This document shows positions 50,129-61,618 of a stretch of DNA of 64,000 nt, piece by piece (within the stretch, counting starts at the first letter, position 1; each line of letters begins with the position of its first letter). The position numbers and the translations under genes were made by a program. The notes under the pieces are model-generated. The model ran no database searches, was not told the origin of the DNA, and saw only the letters and a list, made by a program, of their open reading frames with translations. Source of the stretch: Cytospora piceicola (lineage: Eukaryota > Ascomycota > Sordariomycetes > Diaporthales > Cytosporaceae). The DNA is taken from contig JALQBC010000073.1 of assembly GCA_023375675.1 (NCBI GenBank), forward strand, positions 1 through 64,000, read 5' to 3'.

Positions 50129-52806
50129 TCAGGATTCTAAGGGCTGCTTGTGTTTTCGAATGTCCTTGAGACCTACGCAACAACAGGCCAGACAAGATGA
50201 TACTGCGGCAGATGCGGTCAAGTAATGCACGCGATCAAGACTGTCCGCATAAGCAGCTAAGACACCAGCCAGATCCTGCGCATTGGCAACTGTATCCCGG
50301 AATCCCGTCGCACCAGCATCAATGATGGTCTGAGGATCGACATGCGGAACATACTTTGGGATGACGGACTTGAGGCTGTTGGTGAATATTGTGGTTCCAA
50401 AGCTCAGAAACAAGGAACCTCCAAGCGCTTGGCTGAACATGAGGAGTGTCATCGCGACAGGAATCTGAGGGGGGAGCAGACTGTTCTGGACGGCGATGAT
50501 GGGCTAGCCTATTGTTTAGTATGGGTTCCATTTACCGCGAGTCACAACAGGATTGACCTACCACCTGCTGTCTGGGGCGATTACGGATTCCGAAACCTCC
50601 AGTAGTTATACAGCACGGTCCAAGTATGTTTCTCACCGAATCTTAACGTTTTCCCTAATTACGCTTTACGTATTAGTTGAAATAAGAAATAAAAGCTATC
50701 CTTAAACTCGTCTTATTAAGAGCTATAGATCTATATAAGCTATAAGATCATTAAGTGAAGGCGCGAAATGTGGAGATCTAAAGGTAATGTTGATAACTTT
50801 CCCGTTTCTTCTTCCTCTTCCTTCTAATATTCTCTGAAAAATCTCTATATTTCGCGCCTTGACTTAATGATCTTATAGCTTATATAGATCTATAGCTCTT
50901 AATAAGACGAGTTTAAAGATAGCTTTTATTTTTAATATAAACTAAAGCGTAAAGCGTAATTAACTTTAAAAGACTAAGAGAAAACGATTTGAAACATAGC
51001 TGGGCCGTGCACCATAGCTGAGGTTTCGGAATCCGCAATCGCCGCTGACAGTGCAATGCTATTCCGCGAGCAGCCCCTCCTATTATTTGGTAGCCTATCC
51101 ACTTTTCCACGGACGTCCCGACATTCATCGTGGAGAAGAGCCCGTTTGAGATGGCGGCCAACGCGCCACCAATGACACCAAATGGTAAGAAGTAGCCTAT
51201 CTTGCTAACTGGCAATTATTAGCTGAGCCTGTCGACGTCTTTCCCATGTGGTACTCACCGAGGAACCCGCTCAGGAACGAAAAGAGCACATGTGGCAACA
51301 CAAGGGGTAAGATGTACACGCCGCTGAGGGTCGGAGACGCCCCTTTGATGGCCTGGAAATAAATGGGCAAGTAGTAAGAAACAGTGATCATTTGGGAAAG
51401 GAAGAACCCGTAAGTAAGACAGCTTGACCAAACCACCCTCTTCTTGGCCATAGATAGAGGGATCATGGCTGTATCAACCTTGTGCTAATCCCAAGCAACC
51501 CAGATTAGAAAAGTAGCGCCAGCGCCGCAGAAAAGCCCGATAACTTGACGGCTATTCCGTGGGAAGGTGTTACCACTGTATTCCAAGGCGAGTAAAAGCT
51601 GCAATGCGGCAGGGGCGATAATGACAAAGCCAATGAGATCAACTTTTGCCTGAAGGGTGCGAACAGTAGTCTGAAACGGCGGTTTCTCGACCTGTTCAGG
51701 TATGTGGATGAACACGAGGACGGCAAAAACAAGACCGCCAATGGGAAGATTGATGTAGAAGCCTGTCCACGTTAGACCGCACCTAGTGGTCGGTGGGTTT
51801 TACCCAGGAAGGCAACACTTACACCATCTCCAAGTTGCATGTTCCGTGAGTGCGCCCCCAACCAGTGGTCCCAAAACTATGCCAAGTTGTGAAACTGCAT
51901 CGTCCATATTAGCGCAACGAGATTTTGGTTATGCGGAAGATTGGATAAACTGACTGCCACTGAGTAAGCCAATCAAAGCTGTTGCAATGTCAGTTTATAC
52001 GATTGGCCTTAGTATGCTGGGCTGGGTGGAGCACGTACTTGGTCTTTTTATCATTGGGGAGCACCCGGCGATGATGGTGAAAGCCCCGCTCAAGATTCCG
52101 GAACTTCCAATGCCAGCAACTGCTCTTCCGACAATCAGCATGGTAGAAGAAACCGCGACACCACATAGGAGGGAACCGAGCTCGAAGATTGCGAAGAAGG
52201 TCAAGAAGGTCCACTGTCACCACGCATTACTGAGATTAACGAAGACAACACAGGCAGATGTGACAATCGGCGTCCTGCTAACCTTGGAACCGAAATTCAT
52301 GTAAAATTTCCCAGCAAGAGGTTGCAGCACTGCGCTTTGATCAAAGATTGATCATTGTAGTTCAGTAAAGGCTATGCGGATGGTCGAGATATGTTACCTA
52401 GAGATCAGGTACGCTGAGCCGTACCAGCCCACATCCGGCAGAGAGTTGAAATGGTTAGTGATTACAGGGATCGCCTGTGCAGAATATCAGGTTATCAGTA
52501 AACAAGAGAGAGCATGATTCCAAGGTTTTTGGATAATCTCACCGTCACCACTATAGATGTATCGAGCAGCATGAGAAAGCAAGGTAATGTGATGGCTGCC
52601 ATGATGATGAACAGTTTCAGGCCAGAAGCGTATTCTGGCCCCTGGGTGCCTGTGGTAAGACTGTTTGCAGGCTCGGGAGCCACTTTGGTGTCGGGTTGAT
52701 TGGCATTAGGGGCAGCTGTTAGAGTCTCTGGTGATATATCTTTTTCTGCTTGCTTCTCAACAGATCGTCCCTCAGTAGAAGACGTAGGCGAAGTTCTGGT
52801 AGACAT
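50129..52806 (-). pseudogene. MFS drug-efflux transporter (DHA2-type, 14 TM), disrupted
   Basis: Nine exons can be traced: 52806-52543, 52474-52398, 52334-52283, 52213-52039, 51978-51955, 51894-51823, 51762-51259, 51208 to about 51052, and 50503-50129. Motifs fit toxin/drug efflux pumps: LDTSIVVT..AIPVIT in TM1, [20 protein letters not shown], and motif [14 protein letters not shown]. Two lesions are seen. An in-frame TAG (51485-51487) follows FLIWVAWD where the family has one residue before the next helix. A 484-bp foldback element sits at the exon 8/intron boundary. Its neighbour, the PKS on the same strand, overlaps its 5' end by 35 bases. In an intact cluster this pump would export the product. 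Translation would stop at about half length, so it is probably non-functional. Confidence 0.8.
50568..51051. mobile_element. Foldback (MITE-like) element inserted in the MFS gene
   Basis: The 484-bp element is a large imperfect inverted repeat with arms of about 200 bases around a central pyrimidine-rich core (50775-50845). The ends read CTGTC(T/A)G then GGCGATT(A/G)CGGATTCC inward. A dinucleotide TG/CA flanks both ends (50566-50567 and 51052-51053). Removing the element plus one copy restores a continuous MFS sequence (ARGIALQ..PIIAVQN) with a normal intron. It encodes nothing, so it must be non-autonomous. A superfamily cannot be assigned from a 2-bp duplication that is not TA. Confidence 0.85.
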
Positions 52807-55800
52807 TTGAACCGGTACTAAGACAATCGATCGTCTTAATTTGGTGTTGCTGCGAAATGATTGGTAGACTCGGTGGCTGGAATAGCACCCCCTTCTTTGT
52901 AATCTCTTCGAACTCGTCTAAGATTGGGTCGGTCTGTGCTGAGTGGAATGCAAATGCAACGTCTAAGTGGAAACACTTGAGTCCTGCACGCTGCAATACA
53001 TCGGCGAGCTCGTCCATCTCCTTTATCGTTCCACTGAGAACCGTATCCTGGGGCCCGTTGATGCACGCGACCTCAAACGGTATGCCCTTAGCCTTGGCAT
53101 TTTCTTGGACCTGGGCAAGCGAGGCCCGGACGGCCAGCATCTTGTGACTGCCAGGCTGACAGTCTCGCTCCAGCAGCCTGGCGCGTTGGCCGACAAGGAA
53201 TATAACATCTGTAGCGGACAGCACGCCGGCTATATACAGGGCGGCGTATTCACCCAGGCTATGACCAATAACCACGTCGGGCTTGACTCCAAGCGATTGC
53301 CAGTACTTTGCAAGGGCGATTTCCATGCAGACTAGAGCAAGCTGCGTGACCGTAGGAGAGTGCGCATGGTCCTGTGGGAAGCTACCATCCACCACTGGAA
53401 TGAAAGACGGGAAACCCTGTGCCTGAGAGAGGGTGTCCAAGTGTAGAAGCTGAGATTTGAAACCTGGCGAGTCGCGGAATAGCTCCAGGTTCATAGACCG
53501 GTGCGAGGCTCCCTGGCCGGTGAAGGCAAATATAATAGGGGGCGGGCCCGTTCCGGGAATGGGTTTGTGGGTATCTGCGGTCTTCAGGTATGTACCCAAC
53601 TGTTTTCTTAGGTCCGTGACATCGGATGTGGATATTGCAACACGGTAATTCATGTGATGACGCCTAGCTGTAGTGGTATAAGCCAGATTAGGTAGCGAGA
53701 CACCCGGATGGGAATCCAGGTAAGCAATGAGTCTCTCAAGGTTTCCCTTCAAAGAGCCTTTGCTCTTGGCCGAGAGAGCGACGGCATGCGTTGACCGAGG
53801 ATCCTTATGCTCAGCCTCTGCGCGAATAGGTGCCTCCTCGATGAGGACACTGGTGTTGCCGCCGGCAGCACTGAAGTTGTTCACAACCGCGATTCGTTTC
53901 CTCTCGGAATTGCGTTCCCATGGAACCTGCTCGTATGGGATGTCCAGACCTCGTTTGTCCAAGTCCTTGGGAAAGCCTGGATTGATGCTGGTCTTGATAC
54001 CGATGTGCTTCGGAATCGCGCCCTTCTCCAACATAAGAAGCACCTTCAACAGAGCGGTGGTACCGGCCACAGCTTCACCGTGGCCTACATTTGCCTTTGC
54101 AGCACCGATGTGCAAGGGCTGTTTAGGGCTTCTTCGTCGACTGCCAGTCAGTGGCGCGAATACCTCGGCCACAGACTGGATCTCCTGGCCATCGCCAGCT
54201 TGGGTGCCAGTTCCGTGCATCTCGACGTAGCTCACGTCTAAGGGGTCTACAGCCGCCTGTTCCAAGATACTCCTGGTGAGGTAGGCTTGGTGTCCGGCGT
54301 GGGGGTGGGTGATGGAGACTGCTTCGGCCGAATGGTTTGTTCCAGCAGCGAGAATAACGCCGAGGATATTGTCGTTGTCGGCCTCTGCATCTTCCAGACG
54401 TTTAAGGACCACCGAGGCGACACCGTCGGCACGACAGTATCCATCAGCTTCCCTATCCCAGGTCTTGCAGGCGTTCGGGGTCTTGGACAAAAAGTGACCG
54501 TTGCTTAGCCCAGCAAAGGCATCCGAGTTCGTTAGCACGTTCATGCCTCCAGCTACAGCCATATCAGTGTCGCCGTTCCAGAGCGAGTTACAGGCAATCT
54601 AATTCGAGTCAGCGCTCAGAATATTGGTACTGTGGAAGAGTATAAAAGAATTTGCACCCACATGTATGGTTGCTAAACCAGACGAGCAAGCCGTATCGAT
54701 GCTGTAACTCGGCCCAGAGAACTTGAAGAAGTAGTTGATTCGACCAGGTCCGAAGGCGCGGCAACCATCCGTAATGAAGTATGTACCAATCTCTTGATTC
54801 GAATTGACTTCACGGTAATCGTCTGAGGCTCTGTTCTCCGTTAGTCGCGATCGCTGTTTCAAGAAGAAGGCTCATCGCCAAGGGGTGGGCTGCGGGGCAT
54901 TCGGCGAGATAGTCTGAAGTGTACTTACTGTCCATAGAATGTGCCAACACGGTGCAAGTCAGTTGAAGCGGTGCGATTAGCCACGTAGCCAGAGCGTTCC
55001 AGTGCTTCGAATGCCGTAACGATGGCCAACCTCTGCATGGGGTCGGTTTGGAGGGCCTCGCGAGGAGACATGTTGAAAAATGGCGCATCGAACAAACCTG
55101 GAGTATCGATGAAACAGCCGTACGGAGTGTGACTGGCGTTTACTCTTTTGCCGGCAGGATCATAATGTGAGTCCACATCAAATCGGTCGGCGGGGATCTT
55201 CTGGTGGACATCAAGACCTTGATTGAGGATTTCCCAGAATTTCTCTGTATCGGTTGCCCCCCCTGGCATGCGGCAGGACATGCCTACGATGGCAATTTTT
55301 GACTGTTGAGCTCCTCGGGGTCCCTTCGAAGGCCCATTGGGCTTTGCGATCCATGTCATGAGGTCCTTGGTGCTCGTCTCGAGATCCTGAGACTCCATAT
55401 TCAAGGACTCGATAAGGTCCCTGATGGGTATGGAGTTATGGAACGTGAGCACCTGGCACTCAGAAGCTGCAATTACCTTGGTTCTCTCCATAACGCCGTC
55501 AATGACGTTGTCCCATTGGATTGCTTGCGTCAAAATCTCCTCTATGATGCTATCAAAGAGGGAAGTAGCACTCTTCGCAGGAAAGGGCTTGCCCTTGCTT
55601 GCCGAGAAGACGGGAACATGTGGCACAAACCTAGCCTCCAAGGTCGGAGTGTGTACAATCCTGTGCACATGCTCCTCGTTGTAAATGTGTGCAGCATGGC
55701 ACAGACCTCCGTATACTGGAAGCACAACGGATCTACGGTCGCGAAAGAAGTCGGACATGTGGAAAATGTGCTTAAGACGGGCAGGTGGCCCACTGACAGT

Positions 55801-56654
55801 GACTGATGTCCGGCTCAGAGCGCTAACGAAAACCTTGTTGGGCCCCGGGATTTTCTTGAATCAGTATCAGTACGTATCTACAAAGAAGAAAGGGCCATAG
55901 GTTTGCTTACCTCAGCCTCATGAATGATATCCAACTCCTTCTGAGCATCGTCAGCTGAGAGGTCTGGGACGACGTAGGCCCAGCTGTCACCGGGTCCAGC
56001 GTCAACGGAGCGAGGCTGCAGGTTCTGTGAAACCTCGCCGACCAAGACGCCCAGTCTGAAAGCGATACGGATCACCTCGGCGCCAGCGAACGGCAAATCA
56101 GCCAGGGTTGGCGATAGAGAGACGGCAGCGGTTGAGAGGAGACCGGTGCCTAGTCCGGCAAGACAGGCATCTCCATTGCGCAGATCGAATTCCTCTCCGC
56201 TATCCTCGTAGTATCTGAAGAAGACTTAGGTCATGATATGATCTCACATTGTGTTCCACAGGCGGAATGCGAGTCTCTCTTACCCGATAAAGGTCGCGAT
56301 CTGAACCGCACAGAGAAGTAGCCCATCCACTGCCCCTCCAAGAGGACCACTTCGGAGTTCAGGGAAATCAGCTAGATGGAATACCGTGCCGAAGGGTGGG
56401 AACAATGCCCTCTGAGTGTCTGGCAGCGAGCGAATTTCCTTGCGTACTGCTAGAGTGGCCTCGTGGATGAATCTTGCAAGAGCTGGGTACCGCCTGTCCT
56501 TACTTTGGCCGAAAAGACGCCGAAAGGTATCTTTCAGATCATCATGGGGAAACTCGTTGCCAAAGTATCCAAGTATCATCTTGGTTGGGTCTGTCTCTGC
56601 AGTCGAAGGGGAAGTGGACGATTCGTCCGCTTGATGAGACATGGCCCAAACCAT
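52772..56654 (-). CDS. Non-reducing polyketide synthase (SAT-KS-AT), truncated inside AT
   Basis: Five exons (56654-56284, 56214-55911, 55854-54929, 54830-54662, 54598-52772) join in frame to 1198 residues; introns are 56-98 bp. The order is a starter-unit acyltransferase (about 1-360, GLGTG at 144-148 where many SATs have a GxCxG nucleophile), then KS with DTACSSG (C582), HGTGTQAGD (H718) and KANVGHGEA (H763). The malonyl-CoA AT follows, with [17 protein letters not shown] (S1037) and AFHSAQ (H1142). Recognisable AT ends at about residue 1172 (nt 52853); the last 26 residues are unrelated and overlap the MFS start. The C-terminal AT part, product template and ACP found in relatives of about 1800 residues are missing. 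Without an ACP it should not make polyketide alone. The neighbours indicate the emodin/atrochrysone class. Confidence 0.88.
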
Positions 56655-57480
56655 GCTGCTGCCAGTTCAAAATACTGACTGGGGGATACGGCTAGCACGT
56701 CTCTAGCGATAAGATGCGCGCAAAGACCTCTGAAATTGCGAGCGTGAAGGACTGTTCTTAACAGTAACAAGATATGAGTGTGGCGTCTTCCATGAAAAGG
56801 AAATTAGTAGCTACTTGACTTGCGAGTTATAGCATGGAAAGTTCGCCATAATTCGAACAGCCAAGTCTCCTCAGACGTAAGCATAACTCTTCCGCATCAT
56901 TTAGTTGCTACAGATCCGGCCTTGCGGAGCCACCAACCCATCTACCTCGGGCATAAAGTCCTTCTAGCCCGAACCCAGCCCCGATAAGAATTGTCCTACA
57001 TAGCGTCAGCCTGAAGATACACGGAGCTCACGACATAACTCTCGAGGCTAAGACGTTGACCCTTGCTTATTTTCTGGAGAGTCTTCGTATCCGAACTCCC
57101 ACATTTACGGGGGCCCTTGCTTCCATTGCGTCCGCCCTGGTTCCGGTCGCTGAATATCCACCGGCTAATGTTAAGTCGTCGCCGAATTGCAGCCAGCCCG
57201 CATTGAAAAGGAACATTTTCGCTGAACACTTATCAGGGTCGTGTCGCAGAAGCTTCGGGGTCTTAGCTAACTTGAGTGGCTACCCAGCGGCTCAAATTAC
57301 CACTGATCTTTTACTCTTATTGTTCTCCGAACCACACCCACATCTTCAACCGGATAGATTGTATACACTTACTGTGCTTTTCCAATCTTTCATTCAATCC
57401 ACGAAGGAAGGACAAACAACTTTCCTTGCCATATCACATCAGAAACTAAAACGTTTTACCTTATTCAACAGTCTCCCAGT
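56655..57480. promoter_or_regulatory. Divergent promoter region between PKS and thioesterase genes
   Basis: The 826-bp spacer separates the minus-strand PKS start from the plus-strand metallo-beta-lactamase gene. Such head-to-head pairs of PKS and discrete thioesterase are common in anthraquinone clusters and let one regulator control both. I cannot identify a defined binding site with confidence. Open frames inside are short and unsupported. Confidence 0.6.
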
Positions 57481-58506
57481 ATGGCACCCGGGGTCGGAGG
57501 ATACAAACAGATCAACAAGTCGCTGAATATCTGCGCCTTTGAGGACTATCTTGAAAGTCAACAGACACGTCTGCCGAAAATACTTGATGTGGAGCAAATC
57601 AGTCCACGGGTAGTTCGTGTGCTCGGCCAAAACCCAGGAAAGGTGCGTTCACGTCGTCCATGCTAGAGTGTTTCCGCCAGTACTGACTGGGAGTTGTCTT
57701 GCTGATGTTGCCTTGCTATCCAGTTCACTCTCCAGGGCACAAATACATATATCATCGGCACTGGTGCCAAGCGGCTCATCATTGACACCGCCCAGGGAGT
57801 ACCAGACTGGGCCGAGATCATCTCCGAAACCTTGGCTGATGGCGATTACTCCCTTTCCCATGTTTTACTCACCCATTGGCACGGCGATCACACCGGCGGC
57901 GTCCCAGACTTGATTTCGTTGTACCCAGACCTCAACGACGCCATCTACAAGCACACGCCGAGTAGAACGCAGAAACCTATCGTCAATGGGCAGATTTTCA
58001 GGGTCGAGGGCGCTACTATTCGTGCTGTACATGCGCCAGGCCATTCTCATGATCATATGTGCTTCGTCCTGGAGGAGGAGCAAGTCATGTTTACGGGAGA
58101 TAACATCCTTGGCCATGGTACGGTAGCCGTGGAGCACCTCAGCTCCTGGATGGAGACACTACGCGTGATGGAATCCCATAACTGCGTCAAAGGATATCCG
58201 GCTCATGGCGTTGTTATCGAAGACCTCAAAGCCAAAATCAATACAGAGCTTGCAGGAAAGCTCCGGCGTGAGCAGCAGGCTCTTACGGCTCTGCAACAGG
58301 CGAATCGAAGCATTCTCAGCGGCGGCAAGAGCAAGCTCACAGTGAAGGATCTTGTGACTGCCGTGTACGGAGCGCAAATGGATGCCGGCGTCAGAGAACT
58401 CGCACTGGAACCGTTCATGGATGAAGTCTTACGGAAGTTGGCTGAGGATGGAAAGGTCGGGTTTGACATGAGAGGAGGGGTGAAAAAGTGGTTTGCCGTG
58501 GTTTAA
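57481..58506 (+). CDS. Metallo-beta-lactamase-fold thioesterase (atrochrysone carboxyl-ACP thioesterase type)
   Basis: Two exons (57481-57642 and 57724-58506; 81-bp intron, phase 0) give 314 residues, the usual size of this family. The zinc-binding motif THWHGDHTGG is in exon 2, with NPGKFTLQGTNTYIIG just before it, spanning the intron. APGHSHDHMCF and TGDNILGHGT supply later metal ligands. These enzymes release the polyketide from the ACP of TE-less non-reducing PKSs (AptA/MdpG/ACAS class), normally giving atrochrysone carboxylic acid. The gene is divergent from the PKS and looks intact, although its PKS partner in this window has no ACP to unload. Confidence 0.92.
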
Positions 58507-59079
58507 TTCTACTTCTGTAGCTTGTTTGATTTACAAGTTACGAGGGTCTTTCAAATATTGTGCTTCGGGCTTCACTGCAGGGACGGGAACATTCTTTTGA
58601 ATGCTTTTCCTTCAACGTTATAGATCGATAAATTGCTCTGAAATCCGTCACATGTTTCGAATCATTCAATTTCTGCGGCTTCACTTAATGAGTCACCACC
58701 TAAGCAATTATTTACTTACCTAGTGACAAGAGGAGATGTTGCGTGGTGGGTGAAAATGACTATCTCCCATTGAGTTGATGTTGCACACAATCCACGGTGC
58801 ACACATAGCAGATCAAACACACAGCAGGATTGAATCTGCTGCATGCATTCCCAGACACGTGCTTTACTCCCTATACAGTCATGCCAGTAGTATCAAGCCA
58901 ACAAACACCGTATTACTTAATCTGATAACCCCCCCCCCCCGACTCCTTACCATCATAGTAAGCTTGACGCATCGGTGTAATTACAGCAACCATAAGCCGA
59001 TTTGGTATGCTTGGCGTAGAGTCGATCCCGGAATGTCAGCTTACTATTCAAGGCGATCAGTATACAATCGACTTCCATA
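58507..59079. other. 3' flank of the thioesterase gene
   Basis: No gene is seen. A run of about a dozen C bases lies at 58929-58940. The region ends at a TA dinucleotide (59078-59079) that borders the TIR element. Confidence 0.6.
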
Positions 59080-60102
59080 CCGCGCACTGGTGGGGTGTAA
59101 AGGTCATCATAGTGATCTTCACAGGTAGAACGGTAGGTTTACTAACCTAGTGATAATTTCTGATTGTAATAAACTATCGCCATAAAGACCTTTATACTAA
59201 GTCTGACAGAACCTTTAAGGAGCCCTTATTTTAGGGATTGATTCGACCTTTAACGATACCTTAACAGATATAACGGAGGCCTTTTTCTAAAGGTTGCTGT
59301 AAGCCTAAAGGAGACCTTTTAATCGAAGTAGGCTTATATTAATCGAGGTAGACTTATTTTAATCGAGGTAGACTTATTCGATCGAGGTGTACTTGTTCTC
59401 GAGGTAATTATAAAAAGAAGGTGCGATTCTTTTACGAAAGTTACCCCGGGAGGTTTATATACGTACTACGCTAAGGTACGAAGACTAACCGTTAAAGATT
59501 CTCTTTGCCGTTTAAATACGTTAGTTCCTTTACGATTCGAAGGTTTATAATAAGGGCTTCGATTAATCTTAATGATTAATCTTGATAGATTGATCTTAAT
59601 AGATTAATCCGGAAGGCTAGCTAAATAGCGTACTTACCTTCGGTCTTAAGAAATCTGGTAATAGATTCTGGTGAAGTCTTTCGAGGAGGGAAGGTACCTA
59701 CGTAAGCCGTAGGCCGCCGGAATATTAGGTATCTACGTACCTAAGTACCTAGAAATAAGGTAGCCTTAACGGAGGAAGGATCGCTATTTCTGAAAATAAA
59801 GACCTTACCGTCGAACCTACCTTTTTCGAGAAAGATTACCTTTTATACAAGTCTATTATTTTACTCCGTAATCGTTTTTCTAGAAAGTCTATTACTAACT
59901 TTCTAATATAGTTATATATATATAAAATTATTAGTAATTTAAGGAAACCATTAGCTAATTAATCACCTACCCGTTATAGTACCCGTCTTAAAATATAGGT
60001 CCTAAGATAGTCTTCTAACTCTAAGATAGATTCTAAACTCTAGGACTACCATTCTATTGGCGAGGGTCCTAGTGATTGCCATTACACCCCACCAGTGCGC
60101 GG
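59080..60102. mobile_element. 1.0-kb non-autonomous TIR element, RIP-altered
   Basis: The ends are inverted repeats identical over the first 21 bases (CCGCGCACTGGTGGGGTGTAA) and weaker for another 15 or so. A TA dinucleotide lies outside both ends (59078-59079 and 60103-60104), as for Tc1/mariner/pogo-type insertion. The flanks are also symmetrical (CCA...TGG), so the TIR could be 5 bases longer. The interior is AT-rich with TpA-heavy sequence and lacks open frames. It contains about four tandem units resembling AATCGAGGTAGACTTATT (59320-59405). Confidence 0.85.
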
Positions 60103-60195
60103 TATGGCCCCGAGTCCCGAGTCCCGAGCCCTCAATCGTTTCACACCGTAGCTCCCGCCCCCCCTCCCGTTGGTCCGCAGACGCACAATCAAGCA

Positions 60196-60776
60196 CTAAA
60201 GCTCGGAGAGTAGGGTCTGGAACGCTAGATATGCACCGATCAAAGGAGCCGCAGACCGAGTGACATGTAGCCATGCCCACTTCACCAGGAGAATTCGGAC
60301 AAAGCCCATGTCTCCAGCGGAATTGGACTCGTCGAGCCCGAACAAGGTGTTATTTGTCGGAGTCATGACCACCCAAGTGAAGGGCACCATGGCGATGGTG
60401 ATGATTGCGGACAGCGCGTAGCGAGACCATTGCGGACGATTGGCGGCCCTCTTGCTGTAGGCCGTGTAGCCATAGAGCCCACAAGTAGCCACACACATCC
60501 CGGGCAGGTAAATATGGCCATAGTGGTAAAGCCGAACCCATTGTCGGACGGCATGGGCGGCATCTTGGTTCGTGTCGACAAGTATCGGGATCGTAAAGGC
60601 TGACAGGCTTGCCATTGCACCTTGACGCCATCCGATTTAGTCATATGATCAAATTTTCAGATGGGACTTGCGGACAATTAGATCGTACCTGCTAGAAATG
60701 ACCCCGAGACCACGGCTGTGGCCGGGACATCAATTGTTGGTGCTGACGTGGCAGCGGCTTTGTGCTTGGCGGGCAT
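60196..60776 (-). CDS. Anthrone oxygenase-like DUF1772 membrane protein
   Basis: Two exons (60776-60689 and 60620-60196; 68-bp intron with GTACGA donor) give 170 residues. The N-terminus leads into SGSFLAGAMASLSAF across the splice. About four hydrophobic helices follow, with GHIYLPGM, AIITIAMVPFTWVVMTPTNN and WAWLHVTRSAAPLIGAYLA, the pattern of DUF1772 proteins. Members such as those of emodin, geodin and aflatoxin pathways oxidise an anthrone to an anthraquinone. It lies divergent to the EthD gene with a 264-bp shared spacer. The 3' end is under 100 bases from the TIR element. It appears intact. Confidence 0.88.
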
Positions 60777-61040
60777 GTTGTATTGTGATTATGCAACAGT
60801 CTTGGCTGTGACTGAGTTACGGGCTATGGCCATGAGCAAATAGTTCTCGAAATTTTGCCAGAACTATGTTGGATGTTCAATATTTATATGCCTTTACCGC
60901 GTTCCCGAGGAATGGAGCATAGAAACACAGCAACTCTCGGGCCAAACACGTCTTCATAATTATGCCGCTGTTCTATTTACTGTTTTCTCCGTAAATCAAC
61001 CTGCAAATCGAACTTTTGCGTAACTACAACTACTTTATGT
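60777..61040. promoter_or_regulatory. Shared divergent promoter of the DUF1772 and EthD genes
   Basis: A 264-bp spacer lies between two gene starts on opposite strands. Co-regulation of the decarboxylase and oxygenase steps is plausible. No specific site is assigned. Confidence 0.5.
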
Positions 61041-61618
61041 TTGAATATGACCACTTTCAAGGAACCCGAAGTGCCCTCTGAGCCAACTGGCCCATCCACA
61101 GAAAGGTACCTATGTCTTACAATCTGTGGATATCGGAAGCCAGGCTTGAGTGAGGAGGACTACCGTAACCACATGGTCAATATTTCTGCTCCCTTGACAA
61201 AGGATCTCATGGTTAAGTATGGTGTCAAGCGATGGACCCAGGTTAGTGTCCCGTTCTCCAGGAGAACCCTCGGCAGTCCAGGCTAAAATCATATGTAGAT
61301 CCCGGTATAACCAGAGCGCCACAAGGGCATTCATGACTCAGCTATTTGACAGGCAGATGGCCAACGTCGCAGACTTCGATTGCTTCAGCCAGGTGTTTTT
61401 CAAGAGTCTTGAAGACTATAAACGCATGAAACACGATCCCTGGTACAAGGAACATCTGGTGGGTGACCATGAGAAGTTCGCCGATACGAAGCGAAGCATG
61501 TAAGTCGGAAAGAAGACCTCAATCACTTGGGATCAGGCTGACTCAAGTGAGGATGACTATCGGATGGGTGGAAGAGTACGTAAGAGGTGGGGAGGTTGTG
61601 GACGGATTTGAGGGGTGA
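61041..61618 (+). CDS. EthD-domain decarboxylase-like protein, splicing or frame uncertain
   Basis: The start (61041, or ATG 61047) opens [12 protein letters not shown] and reaches YGVKRWTQ at about 61241, where a GTTAGT donor follows. The next family segment, [20 protein letters not shown] to [10 protein letters not shown], lies at about 61317-61500. The last, [20 protein letters not shown], ends at the TGA at 61616-61618. The obvious acceptor (ATATGTAG, to 61297) puts the second segment out of frame by one base. Only a later CAG (just before AGCGCC) restores phase, dropping a few conserved residues. Intron 2 also needs a non-obvious acceptor (GGGATCAG). EthD proteins in anthraquinone clusters decarboxylate the carboxylated intermediate. 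It may be slightly damaged or spliced unusually. Confidence 0.75.
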
